DNA of 64,000 nt from Consotaella salsifontis (GCF_900167365.1 NZ_FUXL01000006.1:186001-250000); one strand, 5' to 3'. Positions 25,294 through 33,902 are shown, numbered from the stretch's first letter. Notes: generated by a model from the letters alone, not told the origin. Made by a program: numbers and translations.

Positions 25294-25578
25294 TCAGTTT
25301 TGAGGCCGGGGGCCTTCGGGCAAGAAGCTGGACAAGTGGACGACACGCTGCCCAGCCGGGAGCTGCCTGCGCCGGGGGACGAAGCGCGCCTTTCGGCGGC
25401 GCGGTTGCCATGGTTTGAGCCGCCGCTCGATCGCGCTGCAGGCCAGGGCGATATAATGCGGAGCGCCCTCCTTTCGAAACCGGACGATGGTTTCCACATC
25501 AACGCCGAGATTCTCCGCCGCGTCTTCGTCGCAAAACCAAAGCTGGTCGAGCCAGGCATTGAAATCTTGCGGCGTCAT
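25294..25578 (-). CDS. Small HTH-like hypothetical protein
   Basis: 94 residues from ATG 25578 (MTPQDFNAWLDQLWFCDEDA), with AGGAG 8 nt upstream. The first 55 residues, with AAENLGVDVETIVRFRKEGAPHYIALACSAIERRL, resemble a Cro/YdaS-like helix-turn-helix used for non-specific or operator binding; the rest is basic (RRRKARFVPRRR) and Pro-rich. No known family assigned. It is alone between metY and the ribosomal genes; a target cannot be named. Confidence 0.65.
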   Translation of the reverse strand: MTPQDFNAWLDQLWFCDEDAAENLGVDVETIVRFRKEGAPHYIALACSAIERRLKPWQPRRRKARFVPRRRQLPAGQRVVHLSSFLPEGPRPQN

Positions 25579-25920
25579 ATCGGTTTCTCCTGCATTAAGG
25601 TCAGGTTGCCGCGCAGCGGTCGAGCAAGTCAAGTATCGCAGGAGTTGCAACGCTTCCAGACCACCCACGCGCGATGTCACGCCGCCGAGACAGCGGGCAG
25701 AACGACACATCCGGTGAAAAATGATGCGGTAGTATATTACCTCAACTCATAAATTATTGATTTTTCTTGCTTTTAGGTTATGACGTCGCATCCCAAGCGC
25801 CTTGACGCAAATGCGGCCGGCCGCTAAAAGCCGTGCAAGAAAATCGGTCTCGCAAGGGCCTTTTTTTGATCAGCGGGTCCATGGCCCGCCGGCAGGATTT
25901 GCTTCTCTAAAGGTCATTCC
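25579..25920 (+). promoter_or_regulatory. rplM-rpsI promoter and leader region
   Basis: 342 nt without a gene. A locally AT-rich stretch holds TTGATT (25757-25762) and TATGAC (25779-25784), 16 nt apart, a plausible promoter. The transcribed leader would contain a perfect 12-bp palindrome GCGGCCGGCCGC (25813-25824) and a GGGCC-T7 tract (about 25856-25867). Ribosomal operons often carry autoregulatory leaders, but I cannot match this one to a described L13 leader. Confidence 0.45.
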
Positions 25921-26385
25921 ATGAAAACCTTCTCGCAAAAGACCGAGACGGTGGAGAAGAAGTGGGTTCTGATCGACGCCGAAGGACTCGTCGTCGGTCG
26001 CCTCGCCTCTCTCGTCGCTCTCCGCCTCCGCGGCAAGCATAAGCCGACGTTCACGCCGCACGTGGACGATGGTGACAATGTCATCATCATCAACGCCGAC
26101 AAGGTCGTGTTCACCGGTAAGAAGTACTTCGACAAGACCTACTACTGGCACACCGGCTATGCCGGCGGCATCAAGGAGCGCAAGGCGAGGGAAATCCTCG
26201 AGGGTCGCTTCCCGGAGCGCGTGCTTGAGAAGGCGGTGGAGCGCATGTTGCCCCGCGGTCCTCTTGGTCGTCGTCAGTTGAAGAACCTTCGCGTCTACGC
26301 CAGCGCGGACCATCCTCATCAGGCGCAGAATCCGGAGACGCTCGACGTCCGCGCCTTGAACGCCAAGAATGCGAGGGCCGCCTGA
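25921..26385 (+). CDS. rplM: Large ribosomal subunit protein uL13
   Basis: 154 residues starting [22 protein letters not shown], with [20 protein letters not shown] and [17 protein letters not shown], the L13 signatures. Early-assembling 50S protein. Its stop overlaps the rpsI start region by one base (TGATG), the conserved rplM-rpsI pair. Confidence 0.98.
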   Translation: MKTFSQKTETVEKKWVLIDAEGLVVGRLASLVALRLRGKHKPTFTPHVDDGDNVIIINADKVVFTGKKYFDKTYYWHTGYAGGIKERKAREILEGRFPERVLEKAVERMLPRGPLGRRQLKNLRVYASADHPHQAQNPETLDVRALNAKNARAA

Positions 26386-26867
26386 TGTCCCAGCTCTCCT
26401 CTCTCGAAGAACTCGGCTCCGCGACGGTCTCGACGACGGCTCGTCCCGAGGCTCCGGTTCACGTGCAGAAGCTCGACGCCCAGGGCCGCGCCTATGCCAC
26501 CGGCAAGCGCAAGGACGCGGTCGCCCGCGTCTGGGTCAAGCCCGGCACAGGCAAGATCACGGTCAATGAGAAGGACTACGCGACCTATTTCGCGCGTCCG
26601 GTCCTCCAGATGGTGCTGCGTCAGCCGATCCTCGCGACCAACCGCGATGGCCAGTTCGACATCATCGTCACGGTCGCTGGCGGCGGGCTCTCCGGCCAGG
26701 CCGGCGCGGTGCGTCACGGCATCTCGAAGGCCCTCACCTATTACGAGCCGGCCCTGCGCGCCGTGCTCAAGAAGGGCGGCTTCCTGACCCGCGACTCGCG
26801 TACAGTGGAACGCAAGAAGTACGGCAAGCGCAAGGCTCGTCGGTCCTTCCAGTTCTCCAAGCGCTAA
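26385..26867 (+). CDS. rpsI: Small ribosomal subunit protein uS9
   Basis: 160 residues. The S9 core starts at about residue 33 ([27 protein letters not shown]) and ends [17 protein letters not shown], whose C-terminal tail reaches the P-site tRNA. Residues 1-30 are an N-terminal extension usual in alphaproteobacteria. Coupled to rplM and followed by a strong terminator. Confidence 0.98.
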   Translation: MSQLSSLEELGSATVSTTARPEAPVHVQKLDAQGRAYATGKRKDAVARVWVKPGTGKITVNEKDYATYFARPVLQMVLRQPILATNRDGQFDIIVTVAGGGLSGQAGAVRHGISKALTYYEPALRAVLKKGGFLTRDSRTVERKKYGKRKARRSFQFSKR

Positions 26868-26898
26868 CGCTCGGAAATTTCCGACGATCATCATGTCG

Positions 26899-26926
26899 AC
26901 GGCCGGGCTAAGCCCGGCCGTTTTCG
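26899..26926 (+). terminator. Intrinsic terminator of rplM-rpsI
   Basis: ACGGCCGGGCT (26899-26909), A, AGCCCGGCCGT (26911-26921): perfect 11-nt arms whose centre opens to make a loop, followed by TTTTCGTT. Lies 32 nt after the rpsI stop. Confidence 0.88.
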
Positions 26927-27010
26927 TTGGTGCCGCCTTTTCGGCCGAGTGCCCTACCCCACTTTCTCATCCAACCGCGAAGCAGATCATCCAGTTCGGA
27001 ACGACACACC

Positions 27011-27976
27011 ATGGCTTCCCGCAGCATCGACCACGCCTTTACGGCTGAAGGATTTCTCGGCGCAGCGAGCGATCCGACCTACGCTGGCGCGCCCTCGTTT
27101 CTGCGCCGCCGGTTTTCGAAGACGCCCAACGGCAGCGACGTCACGGTTTGGGGCGTGCCCTTCGACGCGGCCGTCTCCAACAGGCCCGGCGCGCGGTTCG
27201 GCCCCGCCGCCATCCGCCGCGCCTCGATGATCTTCGACAACGACCCGCAATATCCGTTCCGGCGTGATCTCTTCGAAGCCCTGTCCGTGGTCGACTATGG
27301 CGATTGCCTGCTCGACTACCGCCTGCCGGAGACGGCTCATGCGACGATCCAGGCGGAGGCGGTAAAGATACTCGGCGACACGGGCTTCCTCCTGACGTTG
27401 GGTGGCGATCATTCGATCACCTTCCCCCTGCTTGCCGCTCATGCCGCTCGGCATGGCGGGCCGCTCGCGCTCGTCCAGTTTGATGCGCACCAGGACACAT
27501 GGCCTCTGGCGGAGAGTTCCAACGGCGCGATGCGCGTCGACCACGGTTCCTTCGTCACCGGCGCCGTCGCGAGCGGGTTGATAGACCCGCGCCACTCGAT
27601 CCAGGTCGGCATCCGCACCCACGCCCCCGAGGACTGCGGCATCGAAATCCTCGATGGCGACGACCTGGAAGACATAACGAGCGATGCCATCGCCGAGCGC
27701 ATCAGCAAGCGCGTCGGCGATACCCCGTGCTATCTCACCTTCGACATAGATTGCCTGGATGTCGCTTTCGCGCCGGGAACGGGCACGCCCGTCTCGGGCG
27801 GGCCGTCGAGCGCCAAGATGCTGTCGACCATCCGAAAGCTGGGCGGTCTGCCGCTCGTCGGAGCCGATGTGGTGGAGGTTTCTCCGCCCTATGATCATGC
27901 CGAGATGACGGCCATCGCCGCCTCGACAGTCGCCATGTACATCGTCGGCCTGAGAGCCGAGGCCAAGGGGGGCTGA
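27011..27976 (+). CDS. speB: Agmatinase / ureohydrolase (SpeB family)
   Basis: 321 residues from ATG 27011 (MASRSIDHAFTAEGF). Hydrolyses agmatine to putrescine and urea in the best-known members; guanidinobutyrase is possible. The dimanganese ligands are visible: His134 (LGGDHSITF), Asp158/His160/Asp162 (QFDAHQD), Asp245/Asp247 (TFDIDCLD). No clear ribosome site precedes the ATG. It lies between the ribosomal pair and argC, so arginine synthesis and degradation to polyamines sit side by side. Confidence 0.88.
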   Translation: MASRSIDHAFTAEGFLGAASDPTYAGAPSFLRRRFSKTPNGSDVTVWGVPFDAAVSNRPGARFGPAAIRRASMIFDNDPQYPFRRDLFEALSVVDYGDCLLDYRLPETAHATIQAEAVKILGDTGFLLTLGGDHSITFPLLAAHAARHGGPLALVQFDAHQDTWPLAESSNGAMRVDHGSFVTGAVASGLIDPRHSIQVGIRTHAPEDCGIEILDGDDLEDITSDAIAERISKRVGDTPCYLTFDIDCLDVAFAPGTGTPVSGGPSSAKMLSTIRKLGGLPLVGADVVEVSPPYDHAEMTAIAASTVAMYIVGLRAEAKGG

Positions 27977-28069
27977 CATGCGACGACGACGCTTGACTCT
28001 ACTTTTGAAGTGCGTGCTTCACTAGACCTGAAGAAACAATATCAACTCGTTGATTTAACGGGATCTTCC

Positions 28070-29125
28070 ATGTCCGACAAGATCAAAATCGGCGTCCTCG
28101 GCGCGAGCGGCTACACCGGCGCTGACCTCGTGCGTCTCGCCGCCCGCCACCCCAACATCGACATTACAGTCCTGACGGCGAACAGCCACGCCGGCAAGCC
28201 GATGAAGGCTGTGTTCAAGCATTTCTCCCACATCACGCTGCCCGATCTCGTCACCGTCGAGGATGCCGACTGGGACGCTGTGGACGCGGTCTTCTGCGGC
28301 CTGCCGCACGGGACGACGCAAGCGATCTCGCGCGATATTCTGGAGAAGCACCCGAAGGTGAAGATCATCGACATGTCAGCCGACTTTCGGCTGCGCGATC
28401 CGGTGACCTACAAGGAATGGTATGGGCTAGATCACAGCGCGCTCGAAATCCAGAAGGAAGCGGTCTACGGCCTCACCGAGCGCTACCGGCATCAGATCGC
28501 GAACGCCCGCCTGATCGCCTGCCCCGGCTGCTACCCGACGGCGGTGCTGCTCGCCCTTCTGCCGCTGACCACGCACGGGCTGATCGACCCTGACGAGATC
28601 ATCATCGACGCCAAGTCCGGCGTCTCGGGCGCGGGCCGTAGTCCCAAGGAGAACACGCTCTTCTGCGAGGCGGGAGAAGGCGTGTCGCCCTATTCCGTCG
28701 GCAAGCACCGCCACATGCCCGAGATCGAGCAGGAGCTTGGCGTTTCCATCGGTCGCAGCGACCTGAGGATCAACTTCACGCCTCACCTGATCCCCATGAG
28801 CCGCGGCGAGCTCTGCACCAGCTATGTCCGCCTCTCCGCCGGACACAGCGCCGACGATCTGCGCCAGGCTCTGGTCAAGGCCTACGCCGACGAGCCCTTC
28901 GTCACCGTGGCCGATCCCGGCGTTCTGCCGCAGACACAGATGGTGCGCGGCTCCAACTACGTCGTCGTCAACGTCATTCCCGATCGTATCCCGGGCCGTG
29001 CCATCGTCATCTCGACACTGGACAATCTGGTGAAGGGTTCGGCCGGTCAGGCGATCCAGAACTTCAACGTCGCCTTTGGTCTCGAAGAAACGACGGGGAT
29101 CGAGCAGCTTCCGCTGTTCCCCTGA
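28070..29125 (+). CDS. argC: N-acetyl-gamma-glutamyl-phosphate reductase
   Basis: 351 residues from ATG 28070 (MSDKIKIGVLGASGYTGADLVRL). Third step of arginine synthesis. NADP-binding GASGYTG at 11-17; catalytic Cys154 in ACPGCYPTAVLLALLPL; HRHMPEIEQ supplies the catalytic His. The extra upstream residues in the open frame (from 28010) do not match ArgC. Type 1 length. Confidence 0.96.
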   Translation: MSDKIKIGVLGASGYTGADLVRLAARHPNIDITVLTANSHAGKPMKAVFKHFSHITLPDLVTVEDADWDAVDAVFCGLPHGTTQAISRDILEKHPKVKIIDMSADFRLRDPVTYKEWYGLDHSALEIQKEAVYGLTERYRHQIANARLIACPGCYPTAVLLALLPLTTHGLIDPDEIIIDAKSGVSGAGRSPKENTLFCEAGEGVSPYSVGKHRHMPEIEQELGVSIGRSDLRINFTPHLIPMSRGELCTSYVRLSAGHSADDLRQALVKAYADEPFVTVADPGVLPQTQMVRGSNYVVVNVIPDRIPGRAIVISTLDNLVKGSAGQAIQNFNVAFGLEETTGIEQLPLFP

Positions 29126-29178
29126 ACAGGACGGATATCGGCAACATCAACGCCGACAATACGAGAGGAGGAGAGCGA

Positions 29179-29661
29179 ATGGACTGGCAATCGATGCTGT
29201 TCCAGAATTGGCAGGGCATCATCCGCACTCTCCTTGTCGGCGTGTTGGCCTATGTCACATTGGTCCTGTTCCTTCGGATTTCGGGCAAGCGGACGCTCGC
29301 CAAGCTCAACGCCTTCGACCTTGTGGTCACGGTGGCGCTCGGCTCCACTTTGTCCGCGATCCTGCTTCAGGAATCCATCGCGCTGGCCGAGGGTGTGGCT
29401 GCGCTCGCGCTTCTCATCATCATGCAGTACGCGGTCACCTTCGTCTCCGTTCGCTCGCGCGCCTTCGCGAAGCTCATACGCTCGGAACCGGCCCTGCTCA
29501 TCCGGCGGGGGGAGTTCTGTGACGAGACGATGAGGCGCGAACGGGTGACGCGGGACGAGGCGTTGAGCGCCGTCCGAGCCAATGGCGGTCATGAGGTGAC
29601 AGACGTCGAGACGCTCATTCTGGAGAGCGATGGCACGTTGAGCGTTTCGCTGAGAGGCTGA
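29179..29661 (+). CDS. DUF421 membrane protein (YetF/YcaP type)
   Basis: 160 residues with three hydrophobic helices in the first 85 residues, then a soluble domain with SEPALLIRRGEFCDETMRRERVTRDEALSAVR and ADVETLILESDGTLSV-like ending. This is the short form of DUF421. Function unknown; members are linked to stress and envelope physiology. GAGGAGGAGAGCG precedes the ATG. It sits 54 nt after argC but its product is unrelated, so shared transcription is uncertain. Confidence 0.88.
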   Translation: MDWQSMLFQNWQGIIRTLLVGVLAYVTLVLFLRISGKRTLAKLNAFDLVVTVALGSTLSAILLQESIALAEGVAALALLIIMQYAVTFVSVRSRAFAKLIRSEPALLIRRGEFCDETMRRERVTRDEALSAVRANGGHEVTDVETLILESDGTLSVSLRG

Positions 29662-29696
29662 AGGCCGTTGGGGAGCGGCTAAGCGGCCGAAAAGGA

Positions 29697-29719
29697 GAAG
29701 GCGCCGCGAGGGCGCCTTC
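29697..29719 (-). terminator. Hairpin terminator between DUF421 gene and small minus-strand gene
   Basis: GAAGGCGCC (29697-29705), loop GCGAG, GGCGCCTTC (29711-29719): perfect 9-bp stem. On the minus strand it is followed by TCTCCTTTT, so it most likely ends the gene at 29751-29966. Confidence 0.6.
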
Positions 29720-29750
29720 CATGGAGAGCAATGCTGTCGAGGGCCCACCG

Positions 29751-29966
29751 TCAGCGGTGGTTCGCCTCGTGATCCTGATACTGCTCGTTCTGAACGTTCT
29801 TGCTGTCGAGACCACGGGAATCGCTGTGCTGCGCCTTGTCGCGGTTGCTCAGAATCTCGTTCTCTCCGACCTTCTCGTCGGGCAGATCGGTCATTCCTCC
29901 GGCGCCGGAGCCCTTTCCCTGGTCGAGGTCTCCGGGGCCCATGTGGTGCTTACTGGCCTGTGCCAT
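29751..29966 (-). CDS. Small hydrophilic protein of unknown function
   Basis: 71 residues from ATG 29966 (MAQASKHHMGPGDLDQGKGS), with a consensus AGGAGG 4 nt upstream. No hydrophobic segment; rich in Gly, Asp, Asn, Gln and His (DKAQHSDSRGLDSKNVQNEQ), probably disordered. Similar short proteins occur in rhizobia near stress genes, but no family is named here. A minus-strand EcfG-like promoter lies 54 nt upstream. Confidence 0.72.
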   Translation of the reverse strand: MAQASKHHMGPGDLDQGKGSGAGGMTDLPDEKVGENEILSNRDKAQHSDSRGLDSKNVQNEQYQDHEANHR

Positions 29967-30019
29967 GTTGCCTCCTGATACTCTCATGGTCCGCTGCCCG
30001 AGGCAGCGCTCATCAGACC

Positions 30020-30044
30020 AATGATCGCGCCGAAGGCAGGTTCC
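30020..30044 (-). promoter_or_regulatory. EcfG-like promoter for the 71-residue protein
   Basis: Minus strand GGAAC (30044-30040), 16 nt, then CATT (30023-30020); the consensus -10 is CGTT, so one base differs. Divergent from the plus-strand EcfG-like promoter at 30132-30156. Confidence 0.4.
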
Positions 30045-30131
30045 GTGCTTCCCTTCCCGCCTTCGTTACCCGGGACCGGGATCGAGTGCGATCACGCACT
30101 CTGTTTATCCAGTAGGCGGCAACGCACTCCA

Positions 30132-30156
30132 GGAACTTCGACGGAGGCGTTCCGTT
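30132..30156 (+). promoter_or_regulatory. EcfG-type general stress promoter
   Basis: GGAAC (30132-30136), exactly 16 nt, CGTT (30153-30156): a full match to the alphaproteobacterial sigma-EcfG consensus. The downstream start codon is at 30183, giving a short 5' leader. Confidence 0.7.
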
Positions 30157-30182
30157 GAGCCATGAGGATCGAGGAGCACCCT

Positions 30183-30407
30183 ATGCCACAGACACCGTCA
30201 CGGCCTCATCATTCAGATGATCGAGAAGTCGACGAGGGCGCCGTCGCCCATGACAGCCACACGACACCAGCCGCTGGTGACACGGTTTTGAAAAAGCCGG
30301 GCTCGCCCGACGCCGATACTCATGTCCCGGCGGCAGCCCCGATGGACACGGACTCCGAGGCCGGCGACGCCGGCGGCGGAATCGAGCCGCTGAAGCGGAA
30401 AGATTGA
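30183..30407 (+). CDS. Small acidic hydrophilic protein of unknown function
   Basis: 74 residues from ATG 30183 (MPQTPSRPHHSDDREVDEGA), with GAGGAG 6 nt upstream; an earlier in-frame start at 30162 lacks a ribosome site. No hydrophobic segment; rich in Asp, Pro, Ala and His and likely disordered. Behind a consensus EcfG promoter, so probably a general stress protein (inference). Convergent with ctaA, 34 nt away. Confidence 0.68.
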   Translation: MPQTPSRPHHSDDREVDEGAVAHDSHTTPAAGDTVLKKPGSPDADTHVPAAAPMDTDSEAGDAGGGIEPLKRKD

Positions 30408-30441
30408 GAAGCGGCATCTTTGCCGGCTGGCGAATGAACGG

Positions 30442-31548
30442 TCAGAAAACGTCCTTGACGCGCCTCGTTGGCGTGAATTCATAGGTCCCCTTCAAGCCGC
30501 GCGCATGGGCAACCGCAAAGGCGAGCAAGGCGATGGCGCCCATCTGGTGCGCCAGCGCGAAGCCCAGCGGCACATGCAGAAGCAGCGTCGTGATCCCGAG
30601 CCCCGCCTGCAGAGCGACCATAAGGAAGAGGACGACGGCGCGGCGAGCATGGGTCGTCCCGGCGCCGAGCCACAAGGCGGCAGCCGCGTGGATGAATGTG
30701 ACAATGAAAAGCACATAGGCGCCCATGCGGTGCATGAACTGAACCGTCATGGCGTTCTCGAAGAAGTTGCGCCATGCGGGAGATATCGCCAGGAGCCCAT
30801 CGGGCACCCACTGCCCTGCCATCAACGGCCAGGTGTTGTAGCCTTGGCCCGCATCCAGCCCCGCCACCAAGCCGCCAAGATAGATCTGGCACAGCGCCAA
30901 CATGACGATGCCGCCGGCCGCCCAGACCGAATCAGCCGATGGCGGAACGTCCCTGGAATGCGGCGCGAGACCGCGCGCCACCCAAAGCGTATAGGCAAAG
31001 ATCACGCAGGCAGTGGTGAGATGCACGGCCAACCGGTACTGGCTGACGTCGGTGCGCTCGGAGAGGCCGGAGGCGACCATCCACCAGCCGATGCCGCCCT
31101 GGACCGCGCCCAGCGCCAAGATTCCGACGAGACGCGGCTTCAACGTGGGCGGAATGCGCCCCTTGATCCAGAAGATGATCAAAGGCAGGGCGAAAACGAA
31201 GCCGACCGCGCGAGCCAGGAAGCGGTGCGTCCATTCCCACCAGTAGATGGATTTGAAGGCATCCAGGCTCATACCCTGGTTGATCTCGCGATACTCCGGA
31301 ATACGCTGGTAAAGCGCAAATTCCTCCTGCCATTCCTGCAGCGAAAGCGGCGGTATTACGCCGTGAATCGGCTTCCACTCCGTGATCGACAGGCCCGAAT
31401 TGGTCAGCCGGGTCGCGCCGCCGACCAGGACGAGCGCGGCCACCAGGAGCGCGACGATGTAGAGCCATGCCCGGATCGCTCCGGTTCCGTGGCTTGCATA
31501 AGTCGGACGGGCTTGGGAAGAAGTCGTTGTCAAAGTGGAGCTGATCAT
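30442..31548 (-). CDS. ctaA: Heme A synthase (CtaA/COX15)
   Basis: Oxidises the heme O methyl group to make heme A for aa3 oxidases. 368 residues with eight hydrophobic helices in two homologous halves. The four heme-binding His are visible: WWEWTHRFLAR, RLAVHLTTA, QFMHRMGAY and ALAHQMGAIA. Also GGATRLTNSGLSITEWKPI near the N-terminus. Divergent from DUF2842, a frequent neighbour in this class. Confidence 0.96.
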   Translation of the reverse strand: MISSTLTTTSSQARPTYASHGTGAIRAWLYIVALLVAALVLVGGATRLTNSGLSITEWKPIHGVIPPLSLQEWQEEFALYQRIPEYREINQGMSLDAFKSIYWWEWTHRFLARAVGFVFALPLIIFWIKGRIPPTLKPRLVGILALGAVQGGIGWWMVASGLSERTDVSQYRLAVHLTTACVIFAYTLWVARGLAPHSRDVPPSADSVWAAGGIVMLALCQIYLGGLVAGLDAGQGYNTWPLMAGQWVPDGLLAISPAWRNFFENAMTVQFMHRMGAYVLFIVTFIHAAAALWLGAGTTHARRAVVLFLMVALQAGLGITTLLLHVPLGFALAHQMGAIALLAFAVAHARGLKGTYEFTPTRRVKDVF

Positions 31549-31683
31549 GCTTTTTCGGCGCTGCGGAAGACGACGGCCCCTAAGTTGCGCGAAACGCCTG
31601 CAACCGCAAGCATTCTCGCTCCCATGTGATCTCCTATCGAGCGAAGAATGCGGCTAGAACTTCCGGCAAACGAGGAACCCACG

Positions 31684-31917
31684 ATGTCCGTCAGGCTGAA
31701 GAAATTCATCGGCACCATTCTTCTCATCGTTCTGGTGTCGGTCTACGCCCTGTTCGCGACGGCCTTCGCCTCGCTCTATCTTGGGCAATCGTCTCCCTGG
31801 GTTCATCTTCTCTATTTTCTGGGAACGGGCGTTCTCTGGGTTGCTCCTGCCATGGTTCTGATCAAGTGGATGGCGACCCCGTCTGGCCCACGGCTTCGGC
31901 CGAAGACCAAGGTCTGA
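31684..31917 (+). CDS. DUF2842 small membrane protein
   Basis: 77 residues from ATG 31684 (MSVRLKKFIGTILLIVLVSVYALFA), with two transmembrane helices (about 8-30 and 38-60) and the ending LIKWMATPSGPR, the DUF2842 pattern. Unknown function. Its last 56 nt overlap the C-terminal end of the convergent polysaccharide gene. Confidence 0.85.
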   Translation: MSVRLKKFIGTILLIVLVSVYALFATAFASLYLGQSSPWVHLLYFLGTGVLWVAPAMVLIKWMATPSGPRLRPKTKV

Positions 31918-33733
31918 CCGCCACGACATCGGCAAGCCCTGCCCGCTCGACCGCATCGATCCTGCCCTGGATTTCGGCTGTGGCCTCGCCTTTGCCCATT
32001 CCGACCACCACGGCCATCTCGCCATCCGACAGGCAGTGAAGAAGCCCCATGTCGAGCCCTCGCGCCTCGATCACGACGAAATCGTAGACCTCGCCGAGCA
32101 AACCGAGGATCGCCCGTGTGCGTGCGACGACATCCTCGATCTCGGCGCCGCCGGCCAATCCCAGATCGCGCGCCGAAAGGGACAGGACGTGCGTCTCGGT
32201 GAAGTGATCGCGATCGATGGCGTCGGCGATCGCGGATCGTTCCGCTGCAACGAAAGGCGGAGCGACATCGCGTCGCCCGACGCCCGTCGCCCGCAGTGCC
32301 GCAGCATCCGGCCCAAGATCGACAAGAACGCTTGGCGCACCGGCGGCCGTCAGGGTCCGGGCCAGAGAGACGCTGACGGGAGCGCCGCCGCCACCTCTCG
32401 GTGAAAACACAGCCACACGGGAAATGCCGCCGCGCATCATGGCAACGGCCAATCCCTTTAGGTCCACCGCATCCGGGAAGGTGGAGAACGGCTCAGGCAG
32501 GGTTTCGACTTTACCGGCACCAGAGCCGGAAGAAGCCGCGCTCGCCGCCGTCAACTCGTCCGGCGGCGCCGAGGCTTCGTGGAGCCTGTGGCGCGGGCCC
32601 CAAGCCGCCGTGACCGCCAGTGCGAGAAGCGACAGGACAAGCCCCAGAAGGCCGCCGACGACGGACAGAAGCAGAGCACCCGGGTACGTCTTGCGCAACG
32701 GCGCCGTCGGGTCGTCTATGATCCGGAAGGACCATCGCTCCGTATCCCCTCGCCGCTGCTTATCCAGGTCGGCAAGCCTGCTTGCAGCATCGGCGATCTG
32801 CTGGTCGAGGCTCGCCCGCTCTCCCGCCGCCGTCTCACGTTCCGCCTCGGCCTTCTTCTTGTCTGCCTGAATGGCATCGGCCTGACGACGGAGCGCCGCA
32901 GCCTGTTCGTCCATTTGCCGGACGACCCGCTCGGCCTCCGCCTCCAGCGCTCTCGTCGTCGCCTGAAGCTCGGCGCGCACGGCACCGACGGCGGAGGTGT
33001 CGACGGGATTGGAAGCCGAGAGCTCGGCGAGTCGCCGGCGAAGTTCGGCGCGACGCTCGCGGAGCTCCAGCGCCTCCTCGCTTTCGAGGTCCGCGCCCAT
33101 GGTGTCGACCGGCTCATGCCTTTCCAGGCGGTCGCGAAGGCGCTGCGCCGTGTCGGCCCAGGATCGGGCTCTCGCCAGCAGATCCTCGGCTTCCTTCTCT
33201 TGCGCGGATGTGTCCGGTTGCCGCTCAAATTCGGCGTTGGTCGCCTTGCGGCGCTCTTCAAGCGCAACAAGGGCCGCCTGCTCCTGCGCGATGGTCGAGG
33301 CAAGCGCCGCCTGCGACCGATCCCGATCCGCCGCGTTGGCGCGCTCGACCAGTTCGCGCGCGGCCGCGTTGGCGCCACGGCGGGCCAGATCGGCATCCCT
33401 TGCCGCGAAGTCGATCGTCGCAACGCCTGTGGCCTTGTCCACACGACCATCCAAGGCGCGGCCGACATCCTCGATATCCGCGGGATTCGCCGATCCAAGG
33501 CGCTCCGCCACGGCCGCAAGCAATGTGGGTTCATGGAGAAGGCTGGGCACGTCGCGTCCCTCGCCCTTTGGCGCGAGGACGAAGGCGCTCGCCTGGTATT
33601 GCGGAGAGAAGAGAAGAGAGGCGCCATACCCCGCGATCGCCCCGAGAACGGTTGCGGCCGACACGACAAGTCCGAGCCAGCGCATGCGCCGGTTGCTCCT
33701 CTGTTCGGTCCTGTCCGACGCCGTGGCGGTCAT
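31862..33733 (-). CDS. Polysaccharide co-polymerase (Wzz/GumC type) with degenerate kinase-like domain
   Basis: 623 residues from ATG 33733. Layout: a transmembrane helix (about 17-42); periplasmic region with a long Ala/Glu/Arg-rich coiled coil (about 140-325); second helix (about 352-376); cytoplasmic ATPase-like domain from about 430. Such proteins set polysaccharide chain length and, in BY-kinases, autophosphorylate. Here the P-loop position reads SPRGGGGAPVSVSLA (about 444-458), without the Walker A Lys; Walker A' is VLVDLGPD and Walker B is FVVIEARG, where acidic and Lys residues are expected. There is no C-terminal Tyr cluster. Kinase activity is therefore unlikely. Divergent from the Wza-like gene. 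Confidence 0.85.
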   Translation of the reverse strand: MTATASDRTEQRSNRRMRWLGLVVSAATVLGAIAGYGASLLFSPQYQASAFVLAPKGEGRDVPSLLHEPTLLAAVAERLGSANPADIEDVGRALDGRVDKATGVATIDFAARDADLARRGANAAARELVERANAADRDRSQAALASTIAQEQAALVALEERRKATNAEFERQPDTSAQEKEAEDLLARARSWADTAQRLRDRLERHEPVDTMGADLESEEALELRERRAELRRRLAELSASNPVDTSAVGAVRAELQATTRALEAEAERVVRQMDEQAAALRRQADAIQADKKKAEAERETAAGERASLDQQIADAASRLADLDKQRRGDTERWSFRIIDDPTAPLRKTYPGALLLSVVGGLLGLVLSLLALAVTAAWGPRHRLHEASAPPDELTAASAASSGSGAGKVETLPEPFSTFPDAVDLKGLAVAMMRGGISRVAVFSPRGGGGAPVSVSLARTLTAAGAPSVLVDLGPDAAALRATGVGRRDVAPPFVAAERSAIADAIDRDHFTETHVLSLSARDLGLAGGAEIEDVVARTRAILGLLGEVYDFVVIEARGLDMGLLHCLSDGEMAVVVGMGKGEATAEIQGRIDAVERAGLADVVAVRPWSSAEAVGQTGSPST

Positions 33734-33902
33734 TCCATCTCCCTTCGCAGGCCGGCCGAGACAGCCGCGCTTCATGTGGGAGGGTGATCATGTGGGCGCC
33801 AGTTGCAAGAACCGTCCGTCTTTACCGCGTGTTAACCTTAATAAAACTATTACTCTGCGGAAGGGCGACGCGACGCCTCTGGCCGCATCAGGGAGTGCGA
33901 AC

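Noticed and set aside
25148-25411. An 87-codon minus-strand frame upstream of metY
   Set aside because: No ribosome site or similarity, overlaps the more plausible 94-residue gene in another frame.
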